Assembly (NCBI GenBank): GCA_038373885.1
Contig: JAWZYV010016552.1
Span: 1 to 64,000 of the forward strand
Direction: 5' to 3'
Origin: Cheiracanthium punctorium
Lineage: Eukaryota > Arthropoda > Arachnida > Araneae > Cheiracanthiidae
DNA: 64,000 nucleotides
Shown here: positions 1-9,977 of the stretch, piece by piece
Position numbering within the stretch: position 1 is the first letter of the stretch
Layout of the letters: the number at the start of each line of letters is the position of its first letter
Translations under genes and position numbers: made by a program
The notes under the pieces: model-generated
What the model saw: only the letters and a program-made list of their open reading frames with translations
Databases searched by the model: none
Told to the model about the DNA's origin: nothing

Positions 1-479
1 GTGAATGTGAGGAAGTAAGTTTAAAAATCTCATGCGGACATCACAAGACTTCTCGACTTACGAATCGTGTTAACTTACGAATCGTGTTCAATTTCGCTCA
101 TTGTTTCCGATGCCCTTTATCTAGACTTATTTAATTTGAAATTAATATACAACACTTTAATAATATCAGTTAAGCAATTTGAAGCCATATTTAAGACAGC
201 TGTATTCCGCTTTAAAATCCTACATTTGGTACCAAATTTGGTGATATTTTGATAAAAATTGCCAAATTTTGCCATAGTTTACGGGACTTTGTACTTAGCC
301 TGTAAAATAAGTAGTCCATACCGGCTATGCTCAAAATCTTGTGCAAGGAAGAAAAAATGAAGGCATTTTTGCGTCAAACCACATGCATGACCGGTTTCCG
401 AGGTCTCACATGAGACGACAAAAGATTGTCCAGTGAGAGGCGAGACTTCGATTTTAAAGAGTGAGACAAGAAGACACGA
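1..479. other. AT-rich sequence with no recognised gene
   Basis: Only short chance reading frames are present. From about 400 the text becomes rich in GAGAC/TCTCG words and merges into the minisatellite block that follows. Confidence 0.5.
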
Positions 480-1000
480 GACGTGGATCATTTCTCGACT
501 CGCATAGTCTCACATCCATCCCTAATTTTAACAACAACAGAGTATAGGTATAGAGGTTTTACATTTTTTTACAAATGCAAGACCGGTCCCGTGTGCTCGC
601 GCGAGGCGAAGATAAATGAGGGACGACTGCACTTTGCTCGATGCGCACTAGGAAGTAAAAATGAAGCCATTTCGACGTCAGACAATACGTGAGACAATGT
701 TAAACGAGGAACGTCGTTCTTCTTTTACTTCGTACAAGGAAGTAAAAATGAAGACTTTTGGGCGTCAGACAATATGTTGAACCGGTCTCGCCCTGGATCT
801 CGATATACGAAGGACGACTTTACTTCTTTCACTTCGTACTAGGAAGTGAAAATGAAGAAATTTTGTTGTCAGAGAATAGAATGAACCGGTCACTCCCTAG
901 ACTTGTATAAACGAGGAATGACTGTATTGCTTTCATTTCATTCAAAGGAATAAAAATAAGACTTTTAGCATCAAGCAATGTACAAAATCGGTCTACACAA
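480..1000. repeat. GAGAC-type minisatellite, block 1
   Basis: Diverged tandem units carry a recurring core: TTTTACTTCGTACAAGGAAG, then TAAAAATGAAGAC, then a CGTCAGACAATA-like stretch and an ACGAGG..CGACTGT stretch. The GGAAGTAAAA-type core begins near 651, 738, 842 and 947, a period of about 87-105 bp. Each core can fold because the TTTTACTT arm pairs with AAGTAAAA. The same family makes a longer block at 18385-19330. Confidence 0.7.
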
Positions 1001-1830
1001 GATTTGCAAGTGCTATAGAAAAGACTAGGAGACAAGAATTAGGATGCGAGACAACCCCAAGTTATGACACAAGACCTCAGGGTTAGTTCCCCTTGTGGTG
1101 CGAGATAAGAGATCGTGAGAAGATACTTGGGTGAGAAAATGCGAGACAACAGAAGATCTATATCATTTCTTGTCTCGCATGGTTTTGCTTTGCTACCATC
1201 CTTATTTTTAATAACTTTGCAGTTTGGTACTGAGTTTACACTTGATATTGAGAATTCTATTACAAGCAGTTATTTTTCATTTGTGTCTCGAGATATGAAA
1301 TTTCATTGTTCTTTAAAGATTAGACAACACTAGACACAATAAGCTAATCTGCGAGTGCGTCTTAACAACTATAGAAGCTAACAAGTTCGCCCTTTTTATT
1401 GGAGTAATAAATATTTAAATAACACAATCAACTTCGAAATAATTTACAGTTCTTCATAGTTTGGAATGCTAATTTTTCTTGTTGTTATTATTGGCTTCGA
1501 AGTATAGGGTTGAAAGGTCTGCAAAACTTGAACACTAATATGAAACAATACTCAACAGAACGAACACCTCGTCATTATTCTAATTGATGTACACATCGAG
1601 TGCTTGAGAATATTTACACACACTTAATGCAGTGATACAGCAATCTAATGTAATTTCAGTGCCATTCTCGCTAGCATCAGGAATTTGTAATTATTATGTT
1701 TAACTGAAGGCATAATTATCTGCTTAAAGTTTCATTTCAAATATTACATCCGTACTGAGCAAGTTCAGCCTTAAGATTTTGGAATCTCGTGATTTATTTC
1801 AAGCTGTGGAGTTAAATATGTTAAATTTTA
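1001..1830. repeat. Segmentally duplicated flank of the minisatellite (copy 1)
   Basis: This stretch is recognisably the same as about 19320-20240. Shared blocks include the GCGAGACAA/CTCAGGGTTAG region, the TTTCATTTGTG..ATTTCATTGTTCTTTAAAGATTA region, and the part with CACGAA/CGAACA...CGTCATTATTCT. Homology fades near 1830. In the second copy a GR pseudogene begins about 130 bp after the homologous stretch; here it does not. Confidence 0.6.
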
Positions 1831-1969
1831 TGCTAAAATTCCATAAAGGTGTATCAGCCAATTAAAGTGTCCGTAAGATTTTCGAAAGGATTGAGAAATT
1901 TGTTCATTTTTCCTACACTCATTAAATGTCGAAAAAAAAGGCGATCAAGGTGGAGGAACACACTATATA

Positions 1970-2414
1970 CAGGGTGAATCTAAACTCTTGGGCAAAACTT
2001 TAAAGGGTGATAGGGCTCACAACGAGGAATCGTAATCACATAGCAATCTGGGGTGAAAAACGCAGTTTTAACTTACCCGGTAATAATCACTTTTGGAAAA
2101 GCATTGAAGTGCCCGTCTAATTTCTTAACCAAGTTTCATATACAATAGGCTCGTCTCCGAAAATTTCATCCATGAAATAAAATAAACTTTTTAAACTATC
2201 CATTTTAGTCTTCTGTTTTGGGAGAAAAATACATTTGTTTCTGGCGAAGCAATGGTCGCAAAGCGCACTGCTTTTTCAGCACTTTTTTCCGATGTGACTA
2301 TTAACAGCTATACGAAGAGGACGTTGCCGACCCCACATTGCTATGTGATTCTGATTCCTTATTATGTGCCCTATCACCCCTTAAAGTTTTGCCCAAGAGT
2401 TTAGATTCACCCTG
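1970..2414. mobile_element. CAGGGTG-ended MITE, 445 bp
   Basis: The left end (CAGGGTGAATCTAAACTCTT from 1970) is the reverse complement of the right end (...AGAGTTTAGATTCACCCTG ending 2414). The match runs inward for more than 50 bp, including GGGCAAAACTTTAAAGGGTGATAGGGC-like sequence and an ACATAGCAAT/ATTGCTATGT block. A TA lies just left of the element, but the right flank reads CA, so the target-site duplication is not clean. No coding capacity. It is a non-autonomous DNA transposon, probably Tc1/mariner-like. Confidence 0.75.
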
Positions 2415-2435
2415 CATTATGTTGCGTCCAAAGCA

Positions 2436-3345
2436 TATTAATGACTATGTCATTTTATCTCTCACCCCCTTTATTGAAAATTGTCCCAAAAATGCTACAT
2501 AAAAGTAAGAATAAATTCTCGAGTATTGAATTGTTTATTTTTTTTACTGTGGAATGTCTTATCCTCCTGAATTCTGTATCCCTGAATAAACATTTATCTA
2601 TTTAACTGTAACTGTGCTCGCGCACGCATTCTTTTTACTTCTTCTGTACTTTTTTACTTCTTGATAATACCTTCTTATGGGATGTGTCTGTTTCTTCCGT
2701 TTTAATTTAATAAAGTAAATGTTATGTTAAAATCCCATGCTTACTATGTTTGTGCCATAACTCTGCTAACATTTATAAAAGGTTATGGACACTAGATGGA
2801 TTAATTTATTTATTTGCTGATTTTTAACGTTCGTTTCAAGGCTGCATCATTGATTCTCAAAATGGCGACTGGAACTTGGCGATATGAAACGCTGAATAAT
2901 TACGAAACATGGAAACATAAAACATGGACTCATAAAATTAAGGATGCATCAAGAATAACTTGTAAAAGGTGTAAACGCATCGAGCACTGGGCTAGAGAAT
3001 GTGAAAGTGGAAAAAAGAATAAGTTTAAACATAAGCCTAACAGCCTGGGATTCTTATCCACTCTGGATGACTCGCCAGTAGGGTTAACAATCGAAATACA
3101 GTAACCCTACTCGCCTAAAGCTCTCTCAACAATATCAAACAACGAAAAGCAAAATTTTTGGTGTGTTAAGATAGATACTAAAAATTATATATGTTACTTC
3201 AGTTATCATCGACCCACGTTTGCAATTTAAAGGAAAGATCAGGAAACCCTCCTACTTCCAGTCGATGAAATAAATGTAAAGGAAGAATAAAAGAAAAAGA
3301 AAAAGGGGTGAGATATAAAATGACATAGTCAATTAATATCGTTTT
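2436..3345 (+). mobile_element. Degenerate copia-like LTR retrotransposon remnant
   Basis: A probable LTR tail ends near 2771 (CTAACA). It is followed at about 2781 by AGGTTATGGACACTAG, which resembles the initiator-methionine-tRNA primer-binding site used by copia elements. The deleted gag frame listed separately follows. A purine-rich tract at about 3285-3305 could be a polypurine tract. Two inverted matches of about 40 bp bracket the remnant (2436-2478 against 3303-3345, sharing GACTATGTCATTTTAT), which a normal direct-LTR layout does not explain. No pol sequence remains. Confidence 0.5.
2862..3104 (+). pseudogene. Internally deleted copia-type gag with zinc knuckle
   Basis: Reading from the ATG at 2862 gives about 80 codons. 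The first 15 or so (MATGTWRYETLNNYETWK) resemble the start of copia-family Gag proteins. The frame then jumps straight to a CCHC zinc knuckle, C-x2-C-x4-H-x4-C, within CKRCKRIEHWAREC. Intact Gags have roughly two hundred residues between these parts, so the middle has been lost. The frame also stays open upstream to 2814, but the ATG at 2862 gives the family-like start. It sits about 65 bp after the putative primer-binding site. Non-functional as a capsid protein. Family assignment is by motif only. Confidence 0.55.
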
Positions 3346-4130
3346 GATATGGCAATAATGAAACTGAAGAATAAGAAACGTTCAAGGGGGGTCTCCCCCT
3401 GACGAGACTCGAAGACCCGAGTATTTCTTTTTCCCTTTTATGACATTTTTAACCCCGTATAGGCAATGCAATTAAACATTGTTCACGAAATTTCAGCTTT
3501 GTTTAAAAATAAGGAGCTTTTCATACTCAGTGAATTTCTGATATTTAGCTTTTTAAAACTCTCCAGCAAGGTTGAAAAGTGTTTATAATTTCGATTTGTC
3601 TGTCTCCCCGTCTGTATTCTAACTCTCGTAAATATGCAACGAACACTAAAATGTACATGTGTTATCAATACATACAGTACAAAGCACACTATTGAAAATA
3701 TGGTATACAGCGTTTATAAATTTTGAGTGGCAGTACTTCAAAGCGTATTTAGAGTTATTTGGCTATTTAGGACGTAACAAAATTGATCGATGATTGTGTT
3801 ATGAAAGATAACAAAATGAAGTCCTTTATCGGAAATAGGAGACTCTATATAATTTATTGTTTTTCTTCCCTAGCAATTAAGTAATTCCAATACATTGCGG
3901 AGAAAAGCAATATAGGGACAGACATTCATTAAAAGCATTATGCTATCCTATTCCATGATAAGCTAATGATCTACCAAAGTTCGCGTGCCTCCCTCAAAAT
4001 TTGCACCAAAAGCCGCCAATTGGCAACTTTTGCAATAAATTGCTAAATACTGTAAGAGGAAATTGTCTCGAAGAATGAACCCAGTTTGACTATACTTCAC
4101 ATTATTTGGCGGGAATTCAAAAAATACCTA
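3346..4130. other. No recognised gene
   Basis: AT-rich sequence with a short GC-richer palindromic patch at 3385-3420 (GGGGGGTCTCCCCC). No frame above about 70 codons and no recognised family. Confidence 0.4.
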
Positions 4131-4139
4131 ATGTGGTAA

Positions 4140-4440
4140 TTATTAAGGTTTTTTCTTCTACGGGCGGGAACTTGCCGATTAGGCATTGTCCCATACAGCT
4201 GCCCGAAAGTGTAGCATTTTATTATGGGGCCCCCATTTTATTATGGGGGCACCCAGTGAGCCGCCAGCGTTAACCCCTATGAAGGGACGGCATCGACCTT
4301 GAACTAACAAGACGGAGCATTGGGGCGGAAACCGTGTACGAACATCTCCGGCGAGCAACCCACAAACAGCTGATCTTTGTTGTTGTTTGGAAGATCCCGC
4401 GCGTTGTATTGCGTATCTCTGCGCGTTGATATACAGCTAT
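4140..4440. repeat. GC-richer interspersed patch
   Basis: A sharp rise in G+C against the AT-rich surroundings. It contains a direct repeat of ATTTTATTATGGGG at about 4217 and 4235. It is probably the edge of a transposable element, but I do not recognise the family. Confidence 0.3.
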
Positions 4441-5458
4441 GTTTTAGTTCTAGAAACCGCTCAAAACATCGTGAATGAGCCTGTTAAAATTAATTCTTAC
4501 TTCCCTTTAATACACAACCTATTAGAGTAGAATATTAATATTTAATTCATTTCGATTGTGTCTTTCTTTAATAATAAATGATTAATTTTCGCTATTGTAA
4601 AGACCAAAATTAACTAACTGGAAAGAGTACTAATTATAAAATACAAACTTTTTGTATTTTAACTTGCCAAGAATTATTACATATCTTAGTAGTCGATAAT
4701 TTAAAATATTTAATTGATGAGGAAATTATTTACATGGTAGACAAAAATAAATAGATCAAAATAATTTTCAAAAGATAAAGAAGAAATTATCCAAATATTG
4801 GACCAAAATAAATACAAATTAATGAAGAAAAAAACATTTTTATTAATTAATCCACCACTTAAAAAGTACACCAACAATTCTTGAATATAAAATACAGATC
4901 ACTTAAACAAATATGTTTAATCTTACATTCCCTAATTTTGGCACTCAAAATACATATTATTAAAAACAATTACAATTCATCGCAAAATTTAATACAATAG
5001 ACTAATAAGTGGATAAAAAATAAGATGCTTCAATGAAGGAAAAAATATAGATCCATGTTTATTAAGAATTTAAAAATATTTGTTTAATATTAAATAGATA
5101 ACTATGTAAACTATTGTTTAATTAAGAAGCTGAATAATAGAAAATGCTAAGAAAAATCTAGGAATTTTAAATATCTTATTAGAATTACACTCCTTCATTT
5201 TAAAATTATTTTAGAAAAATTAAGTAAAATTTAACTAATAAAACACTCACAAAAAATAGATGTCTCCTTTTCCGATGAATCAGATGCAGAGGATGATAAC
5301 ACTGAACTAGAGGATCAATTACCAGACTAGAATAACGGGGATCAGATGGGTAATTTAGAAATTTAATTAATTTTGTTTTTTAGTGAATTTATTGAATGAG
5401 GATGGGGTATATATTCACCACTATACAACAAATATAAACGCCATTATTAAATACAAAA
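4441..5458. other. AT-rich sequence with a short acidic reading-frame tail
   Basis: Mostly A/T with no gene recognised. At about 5260-5330 (+) a short frame reads DESDAEDDNTELEDQLPD and then a stop. It looks like the acidic C-terminus of a lost protein, but nothing upstream connects to it. Confidence 0.3.
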
Positions 5459-5884
5459 TTACTGTTTTTTAAATAAAATTAATTTCGTGAATGTTTTCCT
5501 TATATTTTTAGAATTATTTTTTAAATTATATGAAGCGGTTACATGGTGCATTCTTATTTGTAAATATTTTTCAATTATACATTTTACTAAAATTATAAAA
5601 TGATTATTTTCTGCTTCATGGTCAAACATACGGTTTTCGAGGCATTTAAAAAAAATATTTACATTAATTTTCTTTAAAGCTTGCTGTGTCATATAAAGAA
5701 TAATTTTGTTTTTCCCAAGACCAAATGCTTTTTCAGTCTGGCGAAAAACAATTTCTGTGTGTTTACATAATATTACAACATGATTTGCTGGTAAAATTAA
5801 CCCAGCATCAGGTGAAAATGCCTTATAGGCTATCAGCCCAGATTTTTCTTCATGCATGGATCCACGCTTTACGTAGATGCTCAT
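5459..5884 (-). CDS. 141-codon ORF, probably a transposon-derived fragment
   Basis: An open frame with protein-like composition in a very AT-rich area. Its C-terminal third, around DHEAENNHFIILVKCIIEKY followed by an IRKTFTKLILFKKQ-like end, reminds me of C-terminal regions of THAP/P-like transposon proteins found in arthropods. This is recollection, not a search. No catalytic residues can be named. The frame begins at ATG 5884 with no obvious upstream exon, so it is most likely a truncated relic. If it is host-coded it would be an exon of an unknown gene. Confidence 0.3.
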   Translation of the reverse strand: MSIYVKRGSMHEEKSGLIAYKAFSPDAGLILPANHVVILCKHTEIVFRQTEKAFGLGKNKIILYMTQQALKKINVNIFFKCLENRMFDHEAENNHFIILVKCIIEKYLQIRMHHVTASYNLKNNSKNIRKTFTKLILFKKQ

Positions 5885-5984
5885 CAGAAGGAAATCTAAG
5901 AAATAAAGGCAGTTCTCAAGTAAACATTTTGACTAAAAGACACATTTTTCCACTGTAGGGTAACAAAACATAATTAAAATCTAC

Positions 5985-6150
5985 TGACAACATAAGTGAG
6001 ACATAAACATAAATGAATCTATCCTTAATTATTTCAATCAAATTTTGCGTTAGATCAAAATAAATTTAATTACAATCTACTGATCATAGCATAAATGAAT
6101 CTATCCTTAATTATTTCTATCGAATTTTGCGTTAGATCAAAATAAATAAT
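5985..6150. repeat. 82-bp tandem duplication
   Basis: The stretch starting AAATGAATCTATCCTTAATT at 6011 recurs at 6093 and runs to GCGTTAGATCAAAATAAAT with only a few differences. Surrounding sequence (5960-6600) is AT-rich with no gene. Confidence 0.75.
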
Positions 6151-6619
6151 GTATAAACAAGAGAAATAACAGCTTCTGAAATATAAACATAAAAATATAT
6201 TTTTCTCTCTCATTTTGCTATCAAATTAATTATAACTATCTTCGCAATTATTGCTATTAAACATACAAAAAAGTAGGGAACTTACTAAAAATAAAAATAG
6301 ACTTCATTGACACATTTTGTTTACATTAACTTAAATTAATTTAGTCAATATCTGAACATTTAAAGTAGGCAAGCAATTAAAATCCTATACATGACATAAA
6401 AGTTAGACATTTAAAACAATAAAATACGTTTCTTTTACATTAGGTTATACAATATCAAATAAAAAGCTTTTAACTTTAAAAGAACGTCGGCGTATTGCCA
6501 CGTGCAATGACCGGATTGTTAAGACCACTTTCTATGATGATCAAAGAAAGTTTTCACTTAAATGAATAGAGTAAAACATTGAATAAGGTGTAATTTAACG
6601 TCTAAAATCATACTTACGT

Positions 6620-6930
6620 GAAAAAAGAATATCCTTGGCCGGCTTTAGCATTACAATTGTATGCGACACAAGAGTTCACCATGTTCACTGTATGGACGCA
6701 AAGGCGAATGGGTCCCACATTCACGTGACCATTTGGCTGGAGATGTTCGAACCAAAAACTGGTTTCCCGCTCGCAAGCGTGCTCCGTCTTCTTCAGTGAA
6801 AGGTCGATGAGGGACGGACACAATAACAGCCACGCCCAGTCGGGGATCGAACCCCATCCGCCGGTAGTTGAACCCGAAACCGGAGTACGGTGCTTTATCC
6901 ATCATACAACTCGGTTGGCTGGTAATAGTA
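6620..6930 (-). mobile_element. tRNA-derived SINE
   Basis: On the reverse strand a tRNA-like head runs from about 6920 downward. It contains an A-box-like stretch around GTATGATGGATAAAGCACC and a clear B box, GGTTCGATCCCCG (plus-strand 6841-6853). A G+C-richer body follows. The two small overlapping frames here are not genes. A working tRNA is unlikely because the cloverleaf 3' half is missing. Confidence 0.65.
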
Positions 6931-7159
6931 AGGTAATTTATTAAAAAATTGTGCAAAAATGGAAGGTTGATAGAAATTTACAAATGGAAATTAATATTCG
7001 CACTTCCAACACACGGTACATTGCAATATGCTCTGCTTATTTAATACATTTTTGTAACTGATTATTAGCGAAATTGCAAGTCCATTTTACAATTTAACAC
7101 TTTGTCGATTTATTGATCTCGTGTTTAAGATGTATGCTGCGAGGCTTTGATCCACGGCT
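6931..7159. other. Spacer before the GR pseudogene
   Basis: AT-rich with no recognised feature. It may contain eroded 5' GR sequence, but I cannot align it by eye. Confidence 0.3.
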
Positions 7160-8260
7160 TTGTCCTTTCACAGTCAACTTTAATTCCATCCGGGTTAAGC
7201 TTAAAGAATTATTGTCTGCATTTAACAAAAAGCTGCAGCACGCCAAGGAGGACGATTTAGAGGCTCTGTTTGATGTATTGTACATTGTGAAATATCACAC
7301 GATCTTTAACTATTGGATGTCCAAATCAGTACATATCAGTTCCAAATCAATTGATAACTTACTCTAATACATGTCTCTACTATATTCCAGAATGCATGGT
7401 TATTTATTTTGCATATCATGATATTTCTAATAGCATGGCCGCTTCTTATGATCAGCAAATAGTTATTTTAATTCTCTCTGTTTTCTGAGTTTGTTTTTCT
7501 CGTATGTTTTGCTCGTTTTGGGGCTGCTGCTCAAAAAATTTATGTGAATTTCTCCCCCATTAAAATTAACCTTTCTTCTATGGATCTATACATTTCTTCT
7601 ATGGACACCCTCAAGTCTCAGCAGATCGGCTCACCGTAGCGTGGGGGGGGGGGTGCCACTGGGCAGAATGAGCGCAGTACGTCGAGCGTTCTTTTTACTC
7701 CTGATATGGTCACCTAAGGCGTGAAGGCCATTCCTTTTTGCCCAGTTATGATTTGTAGGCACTGGAACAAATTCATTCTTCTGCCTTCGGGTGCTCCGGA
7801 TTCTTTCATTCCTCAGAAGTTGTTTCCCATTTTCCTTCAACCATGAGTCGTGATCTTAAAGTTGTCCTATTCAGAGGAATCCCCTGGCATTCTCCTTGTA
7901 TTTAAGTGTGACAGATCGGCCCAAGTCACCATCAGCAGAACCAGGAGTGGTCATATCGTGACTCCTAAATATGTCAATGGTGAAAAAACTTTTCTGAATT
8001 GTACTAAATCCATCTCAGCTCAGGCCTCGCCTGCTCATGTTTTAAAGTGCGTGGGGCTTTTGCGCGTGGATCTGACAGCCACTCCTCTTCTGGTTTACGA
8101 CTTTTTGAAGATTCATGACCTCTTGGACTTGGTCTAGCCTTCGACTAGACCTAGTGGAATTAGCAATAACAAAATCTTCTATGGAGGAAGGTATACAAAA
8201 ATTCAAAATGCTGGATTCCATCACTGTCGAAAAGAGCCAGATCCTGATTGAGCTTCCTCT
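7160..8260 (+). pseudogene. GR-like receptor pseudogene A, split by a LINE
   Basis: From about 7163 the sequence follows the intact GR genes over the intracellular loop before helix 5. The translated piece KKLQHAKEDDLEALFD parallels RKLQKAKEEDLATLFD of the gene at 14562. A further part (about 7435-7605) retains the MIS..FVFL..CF..NFS pattern of helix 6 and its following loop. The reading resumes at 8180-8255 with a SSMEEGIQKFKMLDSI-like tail leading into helix 7. The N-terminal half is missing, and stops and frameshifts are present. A LINE fragment interrupts the last portion. Non-functional. Confidence 0.7.
7606..8174 (+). mobile_element. 5'-truncated LINE inserted in GR pseudogene A
   Basis: The element lies between two copies of TCTTCTATGGA (7595-7605 and 8175-8185), an 11-bp target-site duplication. 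The + strand near 7850-8137 encodes the C-terminal tail of an arthropod LINE protein: a RSGH block, then NCTKS...SPAHVLKC (second Cys of the usual CxxC replaced by Ser), then a DFLKIHDLLDLV end followed by a stop. A short 3' UTR ends in AACAAAA. It was inserted when the receptor copy already existed, and perhaps when it was already dead. Confidence 0.7.
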
Positions 8261-8391
8261 ATAAAGACCATTCTGCAGATAAAATGAGAGATCGGAATTG
8301 TATCATTTATGGATACGGTCGAAAATATCATATAGCGGTACTTGTGATAGAGGTGAAACGCGTATGCGCATGTTTTAATAGAGTGAATGAT

Positions 8392-8637
8392 ACACGCTAA
8401 AAGAATAAAAAACTAAATTGCCTCCGAAGGAACTAAATTAAAGGAAGATTTAAAATCAGGACAAACTTGTGTCCCAATTTTAAATCTTTAGATCTAATTT
8501 AATTCCTTAGGAGTGAATTTATTTCTTTCTTTACAGCGTGCAGACTCTACTTACATCCCCACTAGCAATTTTGATCGGGCTACCACCGGCCACGCAGCCA
8601 GCCGATGACGGCCCGAGCAAAATTGCTAGTAGGGATA
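8392..8637. mobile_element. Two adjacent hairpin (foldback) elements
   Basis: 8392-8541 is a near-continuous imperfect palindrome: ACACGCTAAAAGAATAAA... pairs with ...TTTATTTCTTTCTTTACAGCGTG, and GATTTAAAATCAGGACA pairs with TGTCCCAATTTTAAATC across a tiny loop. Directly after it, 8555-8637 folds CCCCACTAGCAATTTTGATC against GAGCAAAATTGCTAGTAGGG. No coding. Confidence 0.7.
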
Positions 8638-8639
8638 AC

Positions 8640-8810
8640 TCAGAGCAGATATAGATGGAAGGACAAACGGAGAGACAGTCAAAACGAAATCGCAAACACT
8701 TTGTGATTTCTTTCTTCTAAATGGTAACGAAGTTCCTATTACTTTAAAAGCTTTCGCAGTTTTTTCTGCGGGTGTTTAGGTATCTGGTAGGTACACGCTA
8801 AATTACTTTT
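8640..8810. other. No recognised feature
   Basis: Short unique-looking spacer between hairpin elements. Confidence 0.3.
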
Positions 8811-8930
8811 AGCAACGAAATTTACTTTCAATGGTGAAAATCCTACAATTTTCTATATCTCTTGTTGTAAAAATGCGATTGTCTCCAAGTCACATCAGTA
8901 CTTGGAACATATACTACCCAACTTCCCCTC
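8811..8930 (-). mobile_element. Inverted partial copy of the pogo-like end
   Basis: TTACTTTTAGCAACGAAATT...AGTACTTGG at 8811-8918 is the reverse complement of about 9055-9170 with few differences. It ends at 8929 with CCCAACTTCCCC, the same terminus as the neighbouring element at 8944 but facing it. About 100 bp present in the neighbour is missing here. Confidence 0.65.
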
Positions 8931-9977
8931 GCACATCTGCATAGGGGAAGTTGCGGTACAATGACACAAAATATACAGTAAAAAAAAGCTTTTTAAAATC
9001 AATAGGATTTGTCACAGACTGTTGAAAATCACACACTTATTATACAAATATATACTCCAGGTACTGATGTCATTTGGAAACAATCGCATTATTACAACAA
9101 GAGATATAGGAACTTATTGGATTTTCACCATTGAAAGTAAATTTCGTTACTAAAAGTAATTTTGTTTTACCTCGTTGTTTTCATATGTATAATTATTTAT
9201 TTTTCAAATATTGTGATCACTATGGTGTGATCTTCATACTTTAAAAGTCAGAATTAAAAAAAAATTAGGAATTAGTAAAAATTCATTTAGTTTGTAGCCT
9301 CAATTTGGAGTACAATGGAACACTTGTAGATCTGGTACAATGAAACATGTTTCATTGTAACCCGGGTTAATGCATACACTTAAAATAAAAATGTTACTTT
9401 TAAATATTTAGATATCCCCATAGAGCACATAAAGTTATTAAGGAATTACTTTTAAATTGTACTCTATCTTCTTCAGACTCTGAAGATGGTGACAATATAG
9501 ATTCTCTTTCAACTAACAATCCAAACAATACAGATTATGAGCTATTCTCACATAGCATGTATGACACAAGCAGTATCGCTCTAAATGAATATTTTTAATC
9601 CAGGAAGGTGAACTTAAATGTAAAGAAATGTACTCTGTTGGGGATATAATAAACTTAAACGGAATGTGAAGTTCTGTACATGAACCGACTAAGTCCAAGC
9701 TTCACGTTTTTGCGTTCTTCGGAAACATACATTTTTGAAAAAACTCACAGACTGTATCAAAACTACCACCTCCTATGCCTTTACTTGATACAGAAAGTAA
9801 AGCAGAAAGGCTGATTTTTGAATTTTATTTAAGTAAATTTAATGTAAAATGAAAAACTATAGGCTAACCTCTAATAAAAGTATTATTTATCAATCTTAAG
9901 CTATAACAGTTTCATTAAATTTATATTTTATATTTAAATTTCATATTTAGGCCTCACTAATGTTTATTATAAATGTA

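Noticed and set aside
6614..6956. Overlapping reverse frames of 69 and 101 codons
   Set aside because: They lie inside a tRNA-derived SINE with clear B box; coding is incidental.
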